From: Dryococelus australis
Lineage: Eukaryota; Arthropoda; Insecta; Phasmatodea; Phasmatidae
Length of the DNA: 64,000 nt
NCBI GenBank assembly: GCA_029891345.1
Contig: CM057003.1
Coordinates: forward strand, 15,044,709 to 15,108,708
Reading direction: 5' to 3'
Every line of letters starts with the position of its first letter. The first letter of the stretch is position 1. Positions 26,651 through 38,344 of this stretch are shown one piece after another. A program made the translations under genes and the position numbers. The notes below the pieces were generated by a model that made no database searches, was not told the DNA's origin, and saw only the letters and a list, made by a program, of their open reading frames with translations.

Positions 26651-27076
26651 ACGCTCTTCAAGATAAAGCGAGCACTTTAGAAACCAACCTTAGAAAACAG
26701 TCCCTTTCTCTACGTGCATATATTTTAACGGGTGAACTGAGTGGCATGCGCCCAGTAAAGTTTGTAACAATGAATGGAAAGTAGTTCCATATCTTAACGT
26801 CGAATAAAAACTGTCAGGTAACCATTTGTGATAACCTAAATTATTTATTTCGCTTTCTGTTTATTTTTAATTCATCGAAGTGTAAAAATGAGCAGATTTG
26901 CAAAAAAAAACAATTCTTTTATAATAATTTCACAATTGCACGTGACCGATGCATGAATAAAGTGACGAGGCCCATGACAATGTTAATTTTGCATAAGGCG
27001 GAAGAATATACAACGAGCATACAAGCAGAACTTAAGCAGGGCTTTCAAAAGTGCTCATTTTACGGTGAACAGCCTA
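26651..27076 (-). mobile_element. MITE family B, copy 8 (inverted)
   Basis: The left end is drifted (GCTCTTCAAGATAAAGCGAGC) and the right end is well kept (TTTTACGGTGAACAGCCTA). The interior follows inverted family order. It lies about 100 bp upstream of the first recognisable transposase-like codons of the Tc1 relic, so it may have inserted into that element's 5' end. Confidence 0.82.
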
Positions 27077-27179
27077 TACCACATGATGGCGATCGTAGCA
27101 GACAGCGTGAGAGAGCAGGATGTGATTGTCTGAAGAACTCACGGACTCGCAACGTGGTCACGTGGTCAGATGCTATTTG

Positions 27180-27570
27180 CGAAAGAATTGTGTGCGCGAT
27201 ATTTTCACCCTCCTTAATGTCCGTAGGTCCACTGTTTCCGATGTTGCAGTGTAGTGGAAGTGAAAAGGGGGCTGTACAACCCCAAAGCGTGCAGGCCGAC
27301 CCTCCATGTTGGCCACCAGAGAACGTCGAGTGTTGAAGAGGATCGTGCTGCGAAATCGTCAGTCGTCAATCGTCAATCGCCACCATCACACAAGAACCCC
27401 AGTCAGCATCAGGATCTACTCCAAGCACGATGATTGTTCAGCGCGAGGCGCGGAAACTCGGTTTCCACGGTCGAGCAGCTGCACATGAGCCACGCAATAC
27501 ACAGACAAATGCCAGAAGCCGCCTCGCATGGTGCAAGGAGCGTCGGAACTGGACAGTAGAATACTCGTAA
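27180..27570 (+). pseudogene. Tc1-type transposase relic, N-terminal part
   Basis: One frame reads RDIFTLLNVRRSTVSDV, then WK..GG after in-frame stops, then KRAGRPSMLATRERRVLKRI: the helix-turn-helix and linker of a Tc1-type transposase. A frameshift falls between about 27360 and 27430. After it, the next frame from 27436 reads QREARKLGFHGRAAAHEP and ARSRLAWCKERRNWTVE up to a stop at 27568-27570. The order of these blocks is that of the family's paired-like DNA-binding domain leading into the catalytic domain. Multiple stops and the frameshift make it non-functional. A B2 MITE starts 32 bases downstream. Confidence 0.88.
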
Positions 27571-27602
27571 ACGATTGTGTGAAGTGATCAGTCATGGCAT
27601 AT

Positions 27603-27836
27603 ATGCTATTCACTGTAAAATGAGCACTTTTGAAAACCCTCTAATTTTGAATAATAGTCAATGAATACATTTTATTTTATCCCTAGACTTAAAATTCCGA
27701 GTGCAGTGGAATACACACACTACATTTATTACTTACATGGAAATATTTATTTAAAAAGGTGGTTAAAGGATAAAAAATGGCTGAAAGAAAAAGTAACTAG
27801 GGCCTCAAAAGTGCTCACTTTACCGTGAACAGCCTA
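27603..27836 (+). mobile_element. MITE family B2, copy 3, inside the Tc1 relic
   Basis: It starts TGCTATTCACTGTAAAATG and ends TTTACCGTGAACAGCCTA, flanked by TA. It is 234 bp and is the reference copy for the B2 interior. It separates the Tc1 N-terminal part from the next transposase fragment at 27847, so it inserted after the Tc1 copy was in place. Confidence 0.88.
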
Positions 27837-27846
27837 TACAAAGTGA

Positions 27847-27897
27847 CGATCCGATGGTAGGGTTTGGTTGTGGCGAATGCCTAATGAACGACATCTA
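27847..27897 (+). pseudogene. Tc1-type transposase relic, middle fragment
   Basis: The 51 bases between two B2 elements read RSDGRVWLWRMPNERHL. This matches the conserved (S)DGR(V)xVWR block of the Tc1 catalytic domain, which follows the NWT block ending the upstream fragment. Confidence 0.82.
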
Positions 27898-28136
27898 TAG
27901 GCTGTTCACGGTAAAGTGAGCACTTTTTAAGGCTCTTCTATATTTTTCCTTTCATCCTATTTCCATCTTCCTGGTGATTTTCTAGTATAAACATTGCTTT
28001 GTGAAGAATAAACACAGTGTATACATTTAACCACCCTCAAAATTTAATGCCTGATTCTGCAATAACATATATTTATTAGTGGTTAAAGCCTGTTCGGAGG
28101 GCATTAAAAAGTGCTCACTTTACCGTGAACATCATA
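27898..28136 (-). mobile_element. MITE family B2, copy 4, inside the Tc1 relic
   Basis: It starts TAGGCTGTTCACGGTAAAG and ends TTTACCGTGAACATCATA, flanked by TA. The interior is an inverted, diverged B2 (GAATAAACACAGTGTATAC, CAAAATTTAATGCC). It separates two adjacent transposase blocks. Confidence 0.85.
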
Positions 28137-28137
28137 T

Positions 28138-28270
28138 ACCAGCCTGTATATACTGTATAAAGTCGACTATGAAATACGGGGGTGGTGGTGGTGGTGTTAC
28201 AGTGTAGTTACGTTTCTCCTGAAGGGAGATTGGCCCCCTTGTTGCTTTATGTGGCACTGTCAAGGTGCAA
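28138..28270 (+). pseudogene. Tc1-type transposase relic, second middle fragment
   Basis: The sequence reads PVYTV, then STMKYGGGG and, after frame changes, SPEG and PLL. This matches the Tc1 block normally containing VKHGGGSVMVWG and the following G(I/L)GPL. A GGT-repeat expansion sits at the glycine run (28180-28196). It continues directly from the fragment that ends at 27897. Confidence 0.68.
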
Positions 28271-28332
28271 GTTTCTATTTAAATTTTAACACGTCGAGGT
28301 CTGCACACATTTGCTGGCACGTAATACAAATT

Positions 28333-28556
28333 AGAAGTGAGTCACATATATCCACTACTGCAAGAACACGAGTTCTGTTGATGTATGTTAGAACCCACCA
28401 TCAACTTACTGGTCCATACCACACCTGACACTACCCTGTACTTGACAGCAGTCATTATTGGACGGTGATTAACCAATGGAGAGCCGAGCTTATATTGACC
28501 CAATAAAATGTCCTTTATCGTATAAAATAATTTTACACTCACTCATGACCCTTTGA
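28333..28556. repeat. dispersed repeat family E, copy 1
   Basis: The segment matches 42015-42218 in the order AGTGAGT(C/T)AC, ATATCCA(C/T)(T/C)ACTGCA, AACAC(G/A)(A/G)GTTCT and GTCATTATTGG. The boundaries are approximate and no target duplication was found. It lies in the gap between Tc1 fragments and may be another insertion into that element. Confidence 0.42.
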
Positions 28557-28744
28557 GTGGCTATAAAAAATAAATGCTATCTTTAGCAATATCATCGTTA
28601 CTGCGCTGTTGTGTTATTGTGAGGTCGTGTTGGACACTAGCCGGACAAAGACTGCACATCCATGCGAGTTTTCTTCTGGACAATAAAGAAATTTTCAAAT
28701 GATCTTTTCTGGAGCATAGTGTTAACCGCTTTCGTGTTGCCTAC

Positions 28745-28990
28745 CATTGAAGACCAGTTTGGGGATGATCATTGTGTCTCTTCAACATGACCGAGCGCCC
28801 GTATATACTGCAGAACGTGTGAGGAAGTGGTTTGATACTTCCCATTATTGGACTCACCTGAGCAGAGCCCTGATTTGAATCCATTAGAACATGTCTGGGA
28901 TGTTTCGGAGTGCTGACTTCGTGCCAGATCACGCCTACTTCTAATTTTTAACAGTGTACGGGAATGGCGTGCTCGCTGCTCAAAAGATCT
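28745..28990 (+). pseudogene. Tc1-type transposase relic, C-terminal part
   Basis: Alternating frames read CVFQHDRAPVYTAERVRKWFD, then LLDSPEQSPDLNPLEHVWDV and, past a stop, LRARSR. These contain the second catalytic Asp (QHD) and the third acidic residue (Glu in SPDLNPLEHVWD) of the Tc1 DDE triad. A frameshift separates the two blocks and at least one stop follows. Terminal inverted repeats of the parent element are not recognisable. Confidence 0.88.
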
Positions 28991-31900
28991 CATTCTATTT
29001 TGATAGTGATTACAGAATATTCGTCATGTCAGCAGTTGTACTTAAGCCGGGCGAGAGCCAGTGAGATTGATTTGATTCATTCGTTAGTCTGTGTGCTTTA
29101 CGAAGACTCAGAAACGGACAAGCATGATAAACCGAAGAAAAAAAAACTATTTGTAAATAGTTGTACCCATACGTAATTCTGAAGTAGGCACAGGGAGAAG
29201 TAGAATCAGGTGTAATCACAAAACATATTAAATAATCACCGAGTACATGTTTTCAGCCTGCCATAAGGCTTCTCGTATCAAAAGGAGAGCAGACAAAGGG
29301 TGAAAGATACAGAATTTAACACTACAGGAACGGAAATGTAGCACAGAAATGTGAATAAACACACACACAGATAAAACTAGGCAACGAAAAACAGTCAGCG
29401 AAATAAGCTGTTTTATTTTGTTGGCGAAAATTTAACAATCTTATACTTTAATTCGCAGGTAACTTTAATAAGTATCTCTCTTTGTTTAATATGTTTATTT
29501 TGGTAATGAAAGTGAAACATAAGTGTAATAACTAAATGGAAAGTTATTTAACCCATCTTGGTTTTTTTTTTACTGTGAAACTCATTGACTAGGATAACTG
29601 ATTTCCTTCATAACAACATGTGTGTATTCTCTGCTGTATGGGCTGTAGACTACAGAGGGGCAACGACTTATACAGTTTATCTCAGTCCGTTACGTAACGA
29701 ATATACTATAGTTTATTCTCATTCTCGGAGAGCTGCCATGATGAGAGTTGCTCATGCTTTCTTTATATTGGGTTGCATGTCATACGGTCCTTTTAGGATC
29801 TCTCTAAACAAATGGGTTGTGATCACAAAAGCAGCACATAAGTGTGCAGTCTTGAAGTATAATATGACGCGTTATCAATTAGCGCAATTTGCGAGCTTCC
29901 ATCAATACATCAGGGAGAGACGTTTGTGGTACCAACTGGTGGTAGGTTCACGCACGTCACACGAAACCGTGCATATGCGTGAGGAATTACGACTAGAATC
30001 ACAAATTTTTGCACTTACAGAGCCACTTAACACTATAAAATTGGATCAGTGGAAATGAAAACGAACTGTGAATCTCCGTGCTACGAGAATTTTCAAATCT
30101 TCTCAGTGACTCACCAAATGCTGAAGCACCGTTAATTAAAGGCTCCAAATCACTAATTTCCAATACTTCACTAACTTTTTAATAAAGAGATTCAAACTTA
30201 CGTAATGTATAATGAATTCGAATTCTATTTATTGAAACAAATATTACTAAATATATTTCAATACACACGGCGTATCAGCATGCCGTTATTTACTTCATGA
30301 AGAATGAATAGCACATTGCTAAGCGGATTCAGAACTTTGTTATTAAGAGGTATTTACCATGCAAAGTGCTCCGATTTCTGTTAAAAAGAACCTCCACCTT
30401 TAACCAGTGTAAATGTGCAGCAATGACTGAACTTCCTGGGTTTAAAATTACGAAAACAACAATACGACACTTTTCACGCAACGTTACGCCGTAAGGTTTT
30501 TTTTTATTTCACAAAATTGTAAATAAAATTCTGTAATCTGTTCCAATAGAATAAAATAAAAAATCTCACCTCCTCCCTAATGACACCTATCGAAGGGTGT
30601 ATGGACATGTTATTTAACTAAGAAGCGCGAATTACTATAGCTAATTTAGATGGTATGGCTTCTAAGAGGCATTTGTAACCTGTCGCTAGTGATAGACGCC
30701 GGCTTTTATATGGGAAAATGCACGCAGGAAATTTTTTCTTTCTGTAATAAATACCCTACTGTTTTGTTTTTGCACAGCAAGCCATACAACAAAGCGAAAG
30801 TCCACTGGGTATCTGCTATATAGGACAATCAGCAAAACGCGGTTCAGGCAAAATTCCCATGGCGCTATATGTTATTTCGCAGTGAATGGGGGCAGGCAGT
30901 GTGCCACGCGGACATGGGAAGAGTATCGCACACCCTGAATAACCGGCGAGCCGTCGCAAGCGACCGACTTCAGCGAATGACAAATTGGGCGCTGCATAAT
31001 GCAATTACGCCGCGCCGGACAATTATGCTCGCGCTCGTGCGAGCATAGGTTAATTTCGCAGCGTAAAGTTATTTACATAGTTGGCGGTGCACGTGAAGTC
31101 TACCCTCAGGGTAGAAATTAAGTGTTGCGCGCGGGGGGAGGGGGGGGGCCCCCTTCAGTGCAGAACGCGTTATCACAGAATGCGTAATGTGCAGAATCAA
31201 TACTCGGCTTGTACTTATACGCAGCTACAGTCAGTGCCCAGTGCTGAACCTGACTCTGCGATATCCTCGTTTCAGTATCGTTTCGGAGCGAGTGAAACAT
31301 ATCGATACCGATACCGATGCTCGATATCATCTTCATAACATATTCGTATTCAGTAGAGATATGCTGCAAAAATATTTTTGAATTGTGCATTGGAAATTGT
31401 ACCAAAAATTTTAAGATAGCAAAATTTAAAATGGACAACCACATTAGCAAATATCGGCTATCGAAATATCATGAGTATTGCGATATCTGAAATACCATTC
31501 ATACCACGATACCAGAACATTGGTGTTATTATTATGAATGCTCGTCTCAATACCATTAATACTGTTACTGACTTAACTATCTATGTGTGCAGTATCTTAC
31601 AATATATTGTGACTAAGTCCACATTCTTTTAAGCCATACCTCAGTATCGAAATGAAATCGGCATATGGGGGCAAAGATAAAGGTACCTAGGTGCAAAAAA
31701 AAATTACCAACGTCTAAAATAATGGCAAAAATTTCTCTGAAGTAACTCACAACAGTTGGTTCGCAATTGCTGTGACCTCTCCTTAAGGGAGTAGACCACG
31801 CACTTACTAGCGGGATGCTTTTAGTCAGAAGTAATAGCACTCGTTAACACAATATTCTATTTTATTCAAACTTGGCAATACAAATGCCGCTAATCACGAG

Positions 31901-32059
31901 AGGTTGATCGAATGCTAATACATTATACGAAAGCAAGATATACCTTGATATACTTTATAGAGTAAAGCACGCAATATTAATCACTCTCGCTCTTATGGAG
32001 CTTAGTTTAGGCCTTCGCCTGTCTCGATACCTCTCACGGCTCAAGTACGGGAAGTATAT
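28991..32059. other. unassigned spacer; one long ORF and a GC-richer block
   Basis: The longest ORF (29618-30058 from its first ATG) has no recognised domain, and its length is within chance for the window. Bases 30780-31070 are GC-richer and contain a small hairpin (stem TATGCTCGC, 31024-31048). Bases 31129-31152 are a G-rich then C-rich run. Bases 31250-31560 repeat CGATACC-type words, possibly an old repeat. Confidence 0.4.
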
Positions 32060-32353
32060 TTACTGTGGTAGCGTAGTCGGCAAACGAGGAGGCTCTCTCA
32101 GTGGCGGGCGGTGATGGCGATGGACACTGGACCACGGGTATGGTGGTCCTCCTGTCGGGCGGTGAATCGGCCGGGCCTTCGGCGTCTGCAGCACGATGGC
32201 GCCCCGAGCAGCCATTGTCCCGTCCTTATACACTAGCTGATCCGGCCTCGTGACCATTCCCCCAGGACTGTTGCTAAAACAGCTGGGTAGGCTCGCCGAG
32301 TTCGCGCCGCAACCAGCGATTACGCGCCTCCTTGCTGTCGGCAGCCGCAGCAA
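32060..32353. other. GC-rich block upstream of minisatellite
   Basis: The block is clearly GC-rich and ends exactly where the 71-bp array starts. It holds a 97-codon minus-strand ORF rich in Pro and Arg with no recognisable domain. It may be composition-driven. Confidence 0.4.
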
Positions 32354-32926
32354 AGTGAACTATGTGAAGTTGGTTACATTATTTACAGACGTTAAGTAAG
32401 GACTGTTCACGTTGTATCAACCCCAGTAAACTATGTGAAGTTGGTTACATTATTTACAGACGTTAAGTAAGGACTGTTCACGTTGTATCAACCCCAGTAA
32501 ACTATGTGAAGTTGGTTACATTATTTACAGACGTTAAGTAAGGACTGTTCACGTTGTATCAACCCCAGTAAACTATGTGAAGTTGGTTACATTATTTACA
32601 GACGTTAAGTAAGGACTGTTCACGTTGTATCAACCCCAGTAAACTATGTGAAGTTGGTTACATTATTTACAGACGTTAAGTAAGGACTGTTCACGTTGTA
32701 TCAACCCCAGTAAACTATGTGAAGTTGGTTACGTTATTTACAGACGTTAAGTAAGGACTGTTCACGTTGTATCAACCCCAGTAAACTATGTGAAGTTGGT
32801 TACATTATTTACAGACGTTAAGTAAGGACTGTTCACGTTGTATCAACCCCAGTAAACTATGTGAAGTTGGTTACATTATTTACAGACGTTAAGTAAGGAC
32901 TGTTCACGTTGTATCAACTCCAGTAA
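32354..32926. repeat. 71-bp minisatellite, 8 copies
   Basis: The word CTATGTGAAG recurs at 32360, 32431, 32502, 32573, 32644, 32715, 32786 and 32857, an exact 71-base period. Units are nearly identical; one base differs in the sixth unit (TTACGTTA near 32731), and the last unit has CAACTCC for CAACCCC. Such homogeneity points to recent expansion. The period is not a multiple of three and there is no long ORF. Confidence 0.98.
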
Positions 32927-34943
32927 TGCTGGCCTCCGTATCCACTTATATCAAAACCTATTGGTTCACAACAAAACGTACGGGAAATTATTTATGCACT
33001 GTACAGCGCCCATTACTGAAGAGCTGTCGGATAACATAATAATGAGGTGAAAGTGTCTAAAACACATTCTCTTGCCTATTCAACGTAATATACAGACTGT
33101 ATCGGAATTAACTGGCGCTTGTTACATTCTGAGCAGAGCATAGGAAAAAGGGAAAGAAATGTTAACCCGAGATCTCCGTTTTCAGTTCGATAGCGATCCT
33201 GGGCTGTAAAGGTGGGCCGTGTCTTACAGACGAAAGTGTGTACGTACCGAATTTTTTTTAAGAAAATACGAAAAGATAATTATATAACGGGCTTCCAAAC
33301 AGCACATCGCAAGACATTACTGTGTTTGTGTTTTACAAATATACACAAAAAAACGCCCGAATTCATCTGTACGTCATAATGAAGACTTCAAAAACGTTAA
33401 CGAGTCGTTAATTTTGCAGTTGTCAAATCGGATTTGGCCCGCTGTGGAAACCTACAATCCAATAATATAAATAATCAACTACAGACGTACAAGTAATTCT
33501 GACTTTTCACTGTGTTGGAAGCCACTCGACAATAATAAATCACCTGGCTACAAAACGTAAATCTTTAAGACTGTGCTGGAAATCGTTTGATTAGCATTTT
33601 ACAGCACAACAGAAATATCGAAACGAAGTCAAAGGAAAATATTCGAACTTGTTTGAAGAGCGAGGAATAATAGTAGCTACTCAGAAATGGGAACGAGGAA
33701 GTCGGTTTACTCAGAGTAGCCAAGAAGAAAGCTAACAAATTTCCTTCCACAATTGGAAGGCTGTCGACTCCTACAAAATTCATCACCCGGCTACGACTCC
33801 CTATTGCGCATGTTAGCGGAGTATTTGAAGAACAGTCTGCAGACCTGAAGCGAAAGAGAGTTGAGTTGGATTGCCGGCAAAAATGCCTTTGTAAATTAGC
33901 TCATTGCTAGTTGCCATTTCCAGCAGCGAATTACACTGCGGCGAATTTTACAACGGGCTCCATATGCACTGGATGGTCAAAGGTCACGAGGTCTAGTGAG
34001 TGGTGTGGCTCCAGAAAAATAACATGGCCCCAATTAGGCACACACACACTCTAAGATCTCCGAGACTTTCTGGAGCCGCGGTGTTGCCTTGGCGGAAAGC
34101 GAGCGTTCTAGCCATTGCGAGTTTTCTTCCGGCATTGTCTAATCTAAGATAGCACCACATGTAAATAGTTTCTTTCCAGTTCTATTTCAAAACACTTTAA
34201 CCTGTAGCCAACTTTCTCTATAGGCTGTTGAATCAGTACTGTAGTATTCTTATCGTAACTGGCCGAGTTAAATACGACAATATCTTCCACGCAATATTTC
34301 AAGTTAGTGAAACCTATCCATAGAAACAATCGACCAATTACATCCGAAGTTGATGCTCCGAATCCTGCCTACGAAATGCAGTTGGTTACACGTTAGTTTG
34401 AGCCTGATGCAAACGGAATTCATTTGTGAACAAGAAGGTGAACAGCCTCTTGTATTCCAAGTCCCATGTACATGCAGTACTTGAATGTTGAAACATGCCA
34501 GTCGCTTATTTCCACCACAACACAAAACAAATTTTACAAAACAAACAGATCACTGATACAGAGTTAAAATCTGTTCTCTACTCTCAAATTAACATTATCA
34601 GCATAGATAAATGTACGGGAACTATATAAATGTATAAAACGCAAATGAAAACAAACGACCTGCACAAGAAGTTGAACGAAAGATAGAACAGTTTATAAAC
34701 GATTCTAGCTAGCACGCAAGCCCTTGCAAGCACGCCACTTGCAAACAAGTTAGCCATTCACACGATACAAGTTGACTTATACAAGAAGGTGTACACCTTC
34801 TTATGCAAGAAAGCGAACCGTGTGTAACAGGTATTATGGTACTGTAATACGCAGATTAAAACCATACCACAGTAAAAATGGCTATGAGTTAGTGTGTTAT
34901 GAAATCCAACTTCACGAAAACCGGATGTCCCTAGGAATAGTAC
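32927..34943. other. unassigned spacer
   Basis: No supported gene. A possible tRNA-like fragment (GGAGCCGCGGTGTTGCC) at 34072-34130 is too weak to call. Short ORFs at 33565-33786 and 34144-34525 have no recognisable motif. Confidence 0.45.
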
Positions 34944-34951
34944 CTAATATG

Positions 34952-35250
34952 TAGGGATAGGAACTTTTTCACGAGTTCAATTCAGGACAAGATGGACGTC
35001 AAACACGTGTACACTGAAGTTGACTTTGCAATTGGATCGCAGTTTATTAGACACGCCCTGGCCGACTCTGAGCCAATAGCAGACTTGTAAGGAAATAAGT
35101 AGCAAATGCCGTATTGCTAGGCGTGTAGTAACACTGGCTACTTACTGTATGGGGCAGCAGCCAATGAACAAACATCTGAGGCTCGAGTATACACATGACT
35201 GTGGAGTCTAACCTACAGGTCATTGAACTCGCACATTTTTCCTATCCCTA
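34952..35250 (+). mobile_element. hAT-type MITE, family C, copy 2
   Basis: It starts TAGGGATAGGAACTTTTTCA and ends TTTTTCCTATCCCTA. The flanking 8-mers CTAATATG (34944-34951) and CTAATAAG (35251-35258) match at 7/8. At 299 bp it has about 25 bases more than copy 1 in the middle, around CAGGCGTG-like sequence at 35115. Confidence 0.88.
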
Positions 35251-35258
35251 CTAATAAG

Positions 35259-36430
35259 TCAGTCCATTCTCTATATATAAAAAGATTTGTCAACATTTTT
35301 AGCCTCTGATTTTTGAATGACTGACATGAAATACAGCTAATAACCAAGTTCAAATTCTTCTGGAATCGAAAAGCTAAAATTTCCAACCAATAAAAATGTT
35401 CAGAACCATTGAAGTATGTGATTTTGGTGATCATAGTTATTTTCATAATTTCATTTATAACATTTTTACCTTTTAATTATGCATTTTCTTATTGTGTAGT
35501 TACACCCGAAATATAAGTAAATGATATTTTTTATTTGTGCTCCAAAGTGCAATTGTTTCTTCACTCATAAAACTTGTAGGTATTCTATGTTTAATGAAAT
35601 TTAAGAAACCAAAAAGGATATCCCGTGTTTGGTTAAAATAAGTACGTAAAGTTTTCGAGAGTTCCCCTCTAACTTACCGTACAAGACCAAGGGAAGAACT
35701 GAAATCGCAAAGGTTTTATCTCTTTAATGCCGCTGCGTGCTGGCTAGCGGTTTGAATGTCCCTCGAGTATTTTCGGAACCTGAATGTGAAAGAAGTAAGA
35801 CTGTAAAGAAACTTCCTAACGTCCCCTAACTGGGATGGAAGAAGGGAACTATAAAACACGACAGTAAAATTATTAAAATTAAATGGGGGAGGTGAGGGGG
35901 AGACCGAACGAAGGCAAACTCTGAAGCTTTCTCTCCCCTAGTAGCATTTATTTGTAGTTGTGTGAGCAACCTGAGAAAGCTCCTCGAAATAATTGGAGTG
36001 CATTATGGGGGAAAGAAAAAATTTCCACACGTTTCACATTTTATAAGTATCTGACCTTCTCTGTGCTATGTTAAATTTAAGTCCCACAAATCTACGAACT
36101 AAGTAAAAATAATTAAATACTAGAGAGATGTGCACAGGACCAGTTGTAAGAAAGCACTTAATATTTCGGAGATTCCGCGACAATATATTTAAGGACAGGG
36201 TAGCAGAAGCAGAGTACGCGACAATTCGAATATCACATAAAAGAAACTCAATTTACTTCAAAATCATTCCATTAAAATTTTGGCAAACTTTATTGTTATT
36301 TGAATCTCGAAACCGAACAAGATCCAGTAATAGTCACGATACGTGATGGCTGGCTTTGAAGACTCTCGTTACTTATTTGGTGTACTACGAAAACAAAGCG
36401 TCACGTGTGTCGAAATTTTAAAAATGTCAT
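35259..36430. other. unassigned AT-rich spacer
   Basis: No repeat copy or recognisable ORF. Confidence 0.45.
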
Positions 36431-37200
36431 GCCATCGCCTGCCTTATCCCAGTTGTCGTATTGCTATATTAATGCCATCGCCTGCCTTATCCCAGTTGTC
36501 GTATTGGTATATTAATGCCATCGCCTGCCTTATCCCAGTTGTATTGATATATTAATGCCATCGCCTGCCTTATCCCAGTTGTCGTATTGATATATTAATG
36601 CCATCGCCTGCCTTATCCCAGTTGTCGTATTGATATATTAATGCCATCGCCTGCCTTATCCCAGTTGTCGTATTGATATATTAATGCCATCGCCTGCCTT
36701 ATCCCAGTTGTCGTATTGATATATTAATGCCATCGCCTGCCTTATCCCAGTTGTCGTATTGATTTATTAATGCCATCGCCTGCCTTATCCCAGTTGTCGT
36801 ATTGATTTATTCATGCCATCGCCTGCCTTATCCCAGTTGTCGTATTGATATATTAATGCCATCGCCTGCCTTATCCCAGTTGTCGTATTGCTATATTAAT
36901 GCCATCGCCTGCCTTATCCCAGTTGTCGTATTGGTATATTAATGCCATCGCCTGCCTTATCCCAGTTGTCGTATTGATATATTAATGCCATCGCCTGCCT
37001 TATCCCAGTTGTCGTATTGATATATTAATGCCATCGCCTGCCTTATCCCAGTTGTCGTATTGATTTATTAATGCCATCGCCTGCCTTATCCCAGTTGTCG
37101 TATTGATTTATTCATGCCATCGCCTGCCTTATCCCAGTTGTCGTATTGATATATTAATGCCATCGCCTGCCTTATCCCAGTTGTCGTATTGATATATTAA
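36431..37200. repeat. 43-bp minisatellite, 18 copies, higher-order pattern
   Basis: GCCATCGCCTGCC recurs every 43 bases from 36431 to 37159, except that the third unit is 40 bases because it lacks GTC before GTATTG. Units differ mainly in the tail: GCTATATTAAT, GGTATATTAAT, GATATATTAAT, GATTTATTAAT or GATTTATTCAT. Units 1-10 and 11-18 repeat the same succession of tail types, so a multi-unit block was duplicated. The array stops in a T8 run at about 37201. It is non-coding. Confidence 0.97.
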
Positions 37201-37913
37201 TTTTTTTTCCAGTGTCATTGCTCATCGGGAATTTCACTGAGCGAGTCAAAAATCACCATCCGTAAAACGGAGGTTACGAAAAAAAAAAAAAAAAATTATC
37301 GTGCTTTCTGTTAGCAGTAATAAATTATTCATGAAGTGTGTATTACTTCTTTTTAACTTACTCATCATACATAAGTTTTATTTGAATCCAAGGTAGAAAT
37401 TTAAATGAACCCTTTTAGTTTGAACGTTCGTGATATGCGAAGAGAGGATGGGTGAAAATTGCGAGTCCAACGACCTTACGACACAGTGTCGTGAACATGT
37501 GTCTGTCGCTGGCAGATGCTTTTACGGAAAACTGATTTTTCTGTTCACTGCGTTGCTCACGATTCGGTCATTATTTTGTTGCGATACCTTTTTTTTATTT
37601 ATTTGTCCTTCGTAGCGTTTTTTTGCATAAACGCCATTACAAAAATAACATAAAAGTCCGCGTTTTCGATGTCAAGCTGCAAATTGTTTGTGCCCGTATT
37701 CACAATGTGCTGTTGATGTCCTCACGCGTTGCCTGAATCCAAAAAGAGTGTTATGGATTTGGCGTTACTAATATGACGTCCCGCGTTCCATAAACACATT
37801 GACGTCATAATATTGCGTCTCCAGCAGTTTTCGTGAAGTTCGCGGAACTTAATTTTACGACGGCAGCAGTTGAAGTGTAAAGTTACTCATAATAACACAA
37901 TCGATTGAATGTT
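37201..37913. other. unassigned spacer
   Basis: An A17-type run occurs at 37279-37295. No gene is recognised. Confidence 0.45.
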
Positions 37914-37914
37914 A

Positions 37915-38336
37915 TAGGCGGTTCACGTTAAAATGAGCACTTTTGAAAAACCCTTCTTAGGATCTACTTGTATGCACGTTGTGTATTCTTCCGCCTTACA
38001 GAAGATTTACATTGTCATGGGCCTCATCGCTTTATTCAAGCGTCGGTCAAGTGAAACTGTGAAATTTTTAAAAACGTAAGTATTTAATGAATCTGCTCAT
38101 TTTTACTCTTCGATGCATTAAAAAACCCAGAAAGCGAAAGAAATAATTGAAGTTATCAGAAATGTTTGAGCAACCATTTTTATTAGACATTAAGATACGG
38201 AACTACTTCCCATCCATCGTTACCAACTTTGCTGGGTGCATGGTACTCAGTGCGCCCGTTCAAACATATGCAGGTAGGTGCAGTGACTTTTTTCTAAGGT
38301 TGATTTCAAAAGTGCTCACTTATCGTGAACAGTCTT
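37915..38336 (+). mobile_element. MITE family B, copy 9
   Basis: Full length, with TAGGCGGTTCACGTTAAAATG at the left and ACTTATCGTGAACAGTC at the right. The interior is in family order. A second, forward copy starts only about nine bases downstream. Confidence 0.86.
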
Positions 38337-38344
38337 TATATGTT

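Noticed and set aside
29618-30058. 147-codon plus-strand ORF (157 codons from an upstream TTG)
   Set aside because: No domain or motif is recognised. At the stop-codon density expected for this composition, a frame of 150-180 codons is expected once by chance in 64 kb on both strands.
34072-34130. Additional SINE-1 or tRNA-like head
   Set aside because: Only a short CCGCGGTG word and a loose arm match; no B box or SINE body follows.
32354-37200. CRISPR-like arrays
   Set aside because: The repeats are contiguous minisatellites without unique spacers, and the window is eukaryotic in character with no cas genes.
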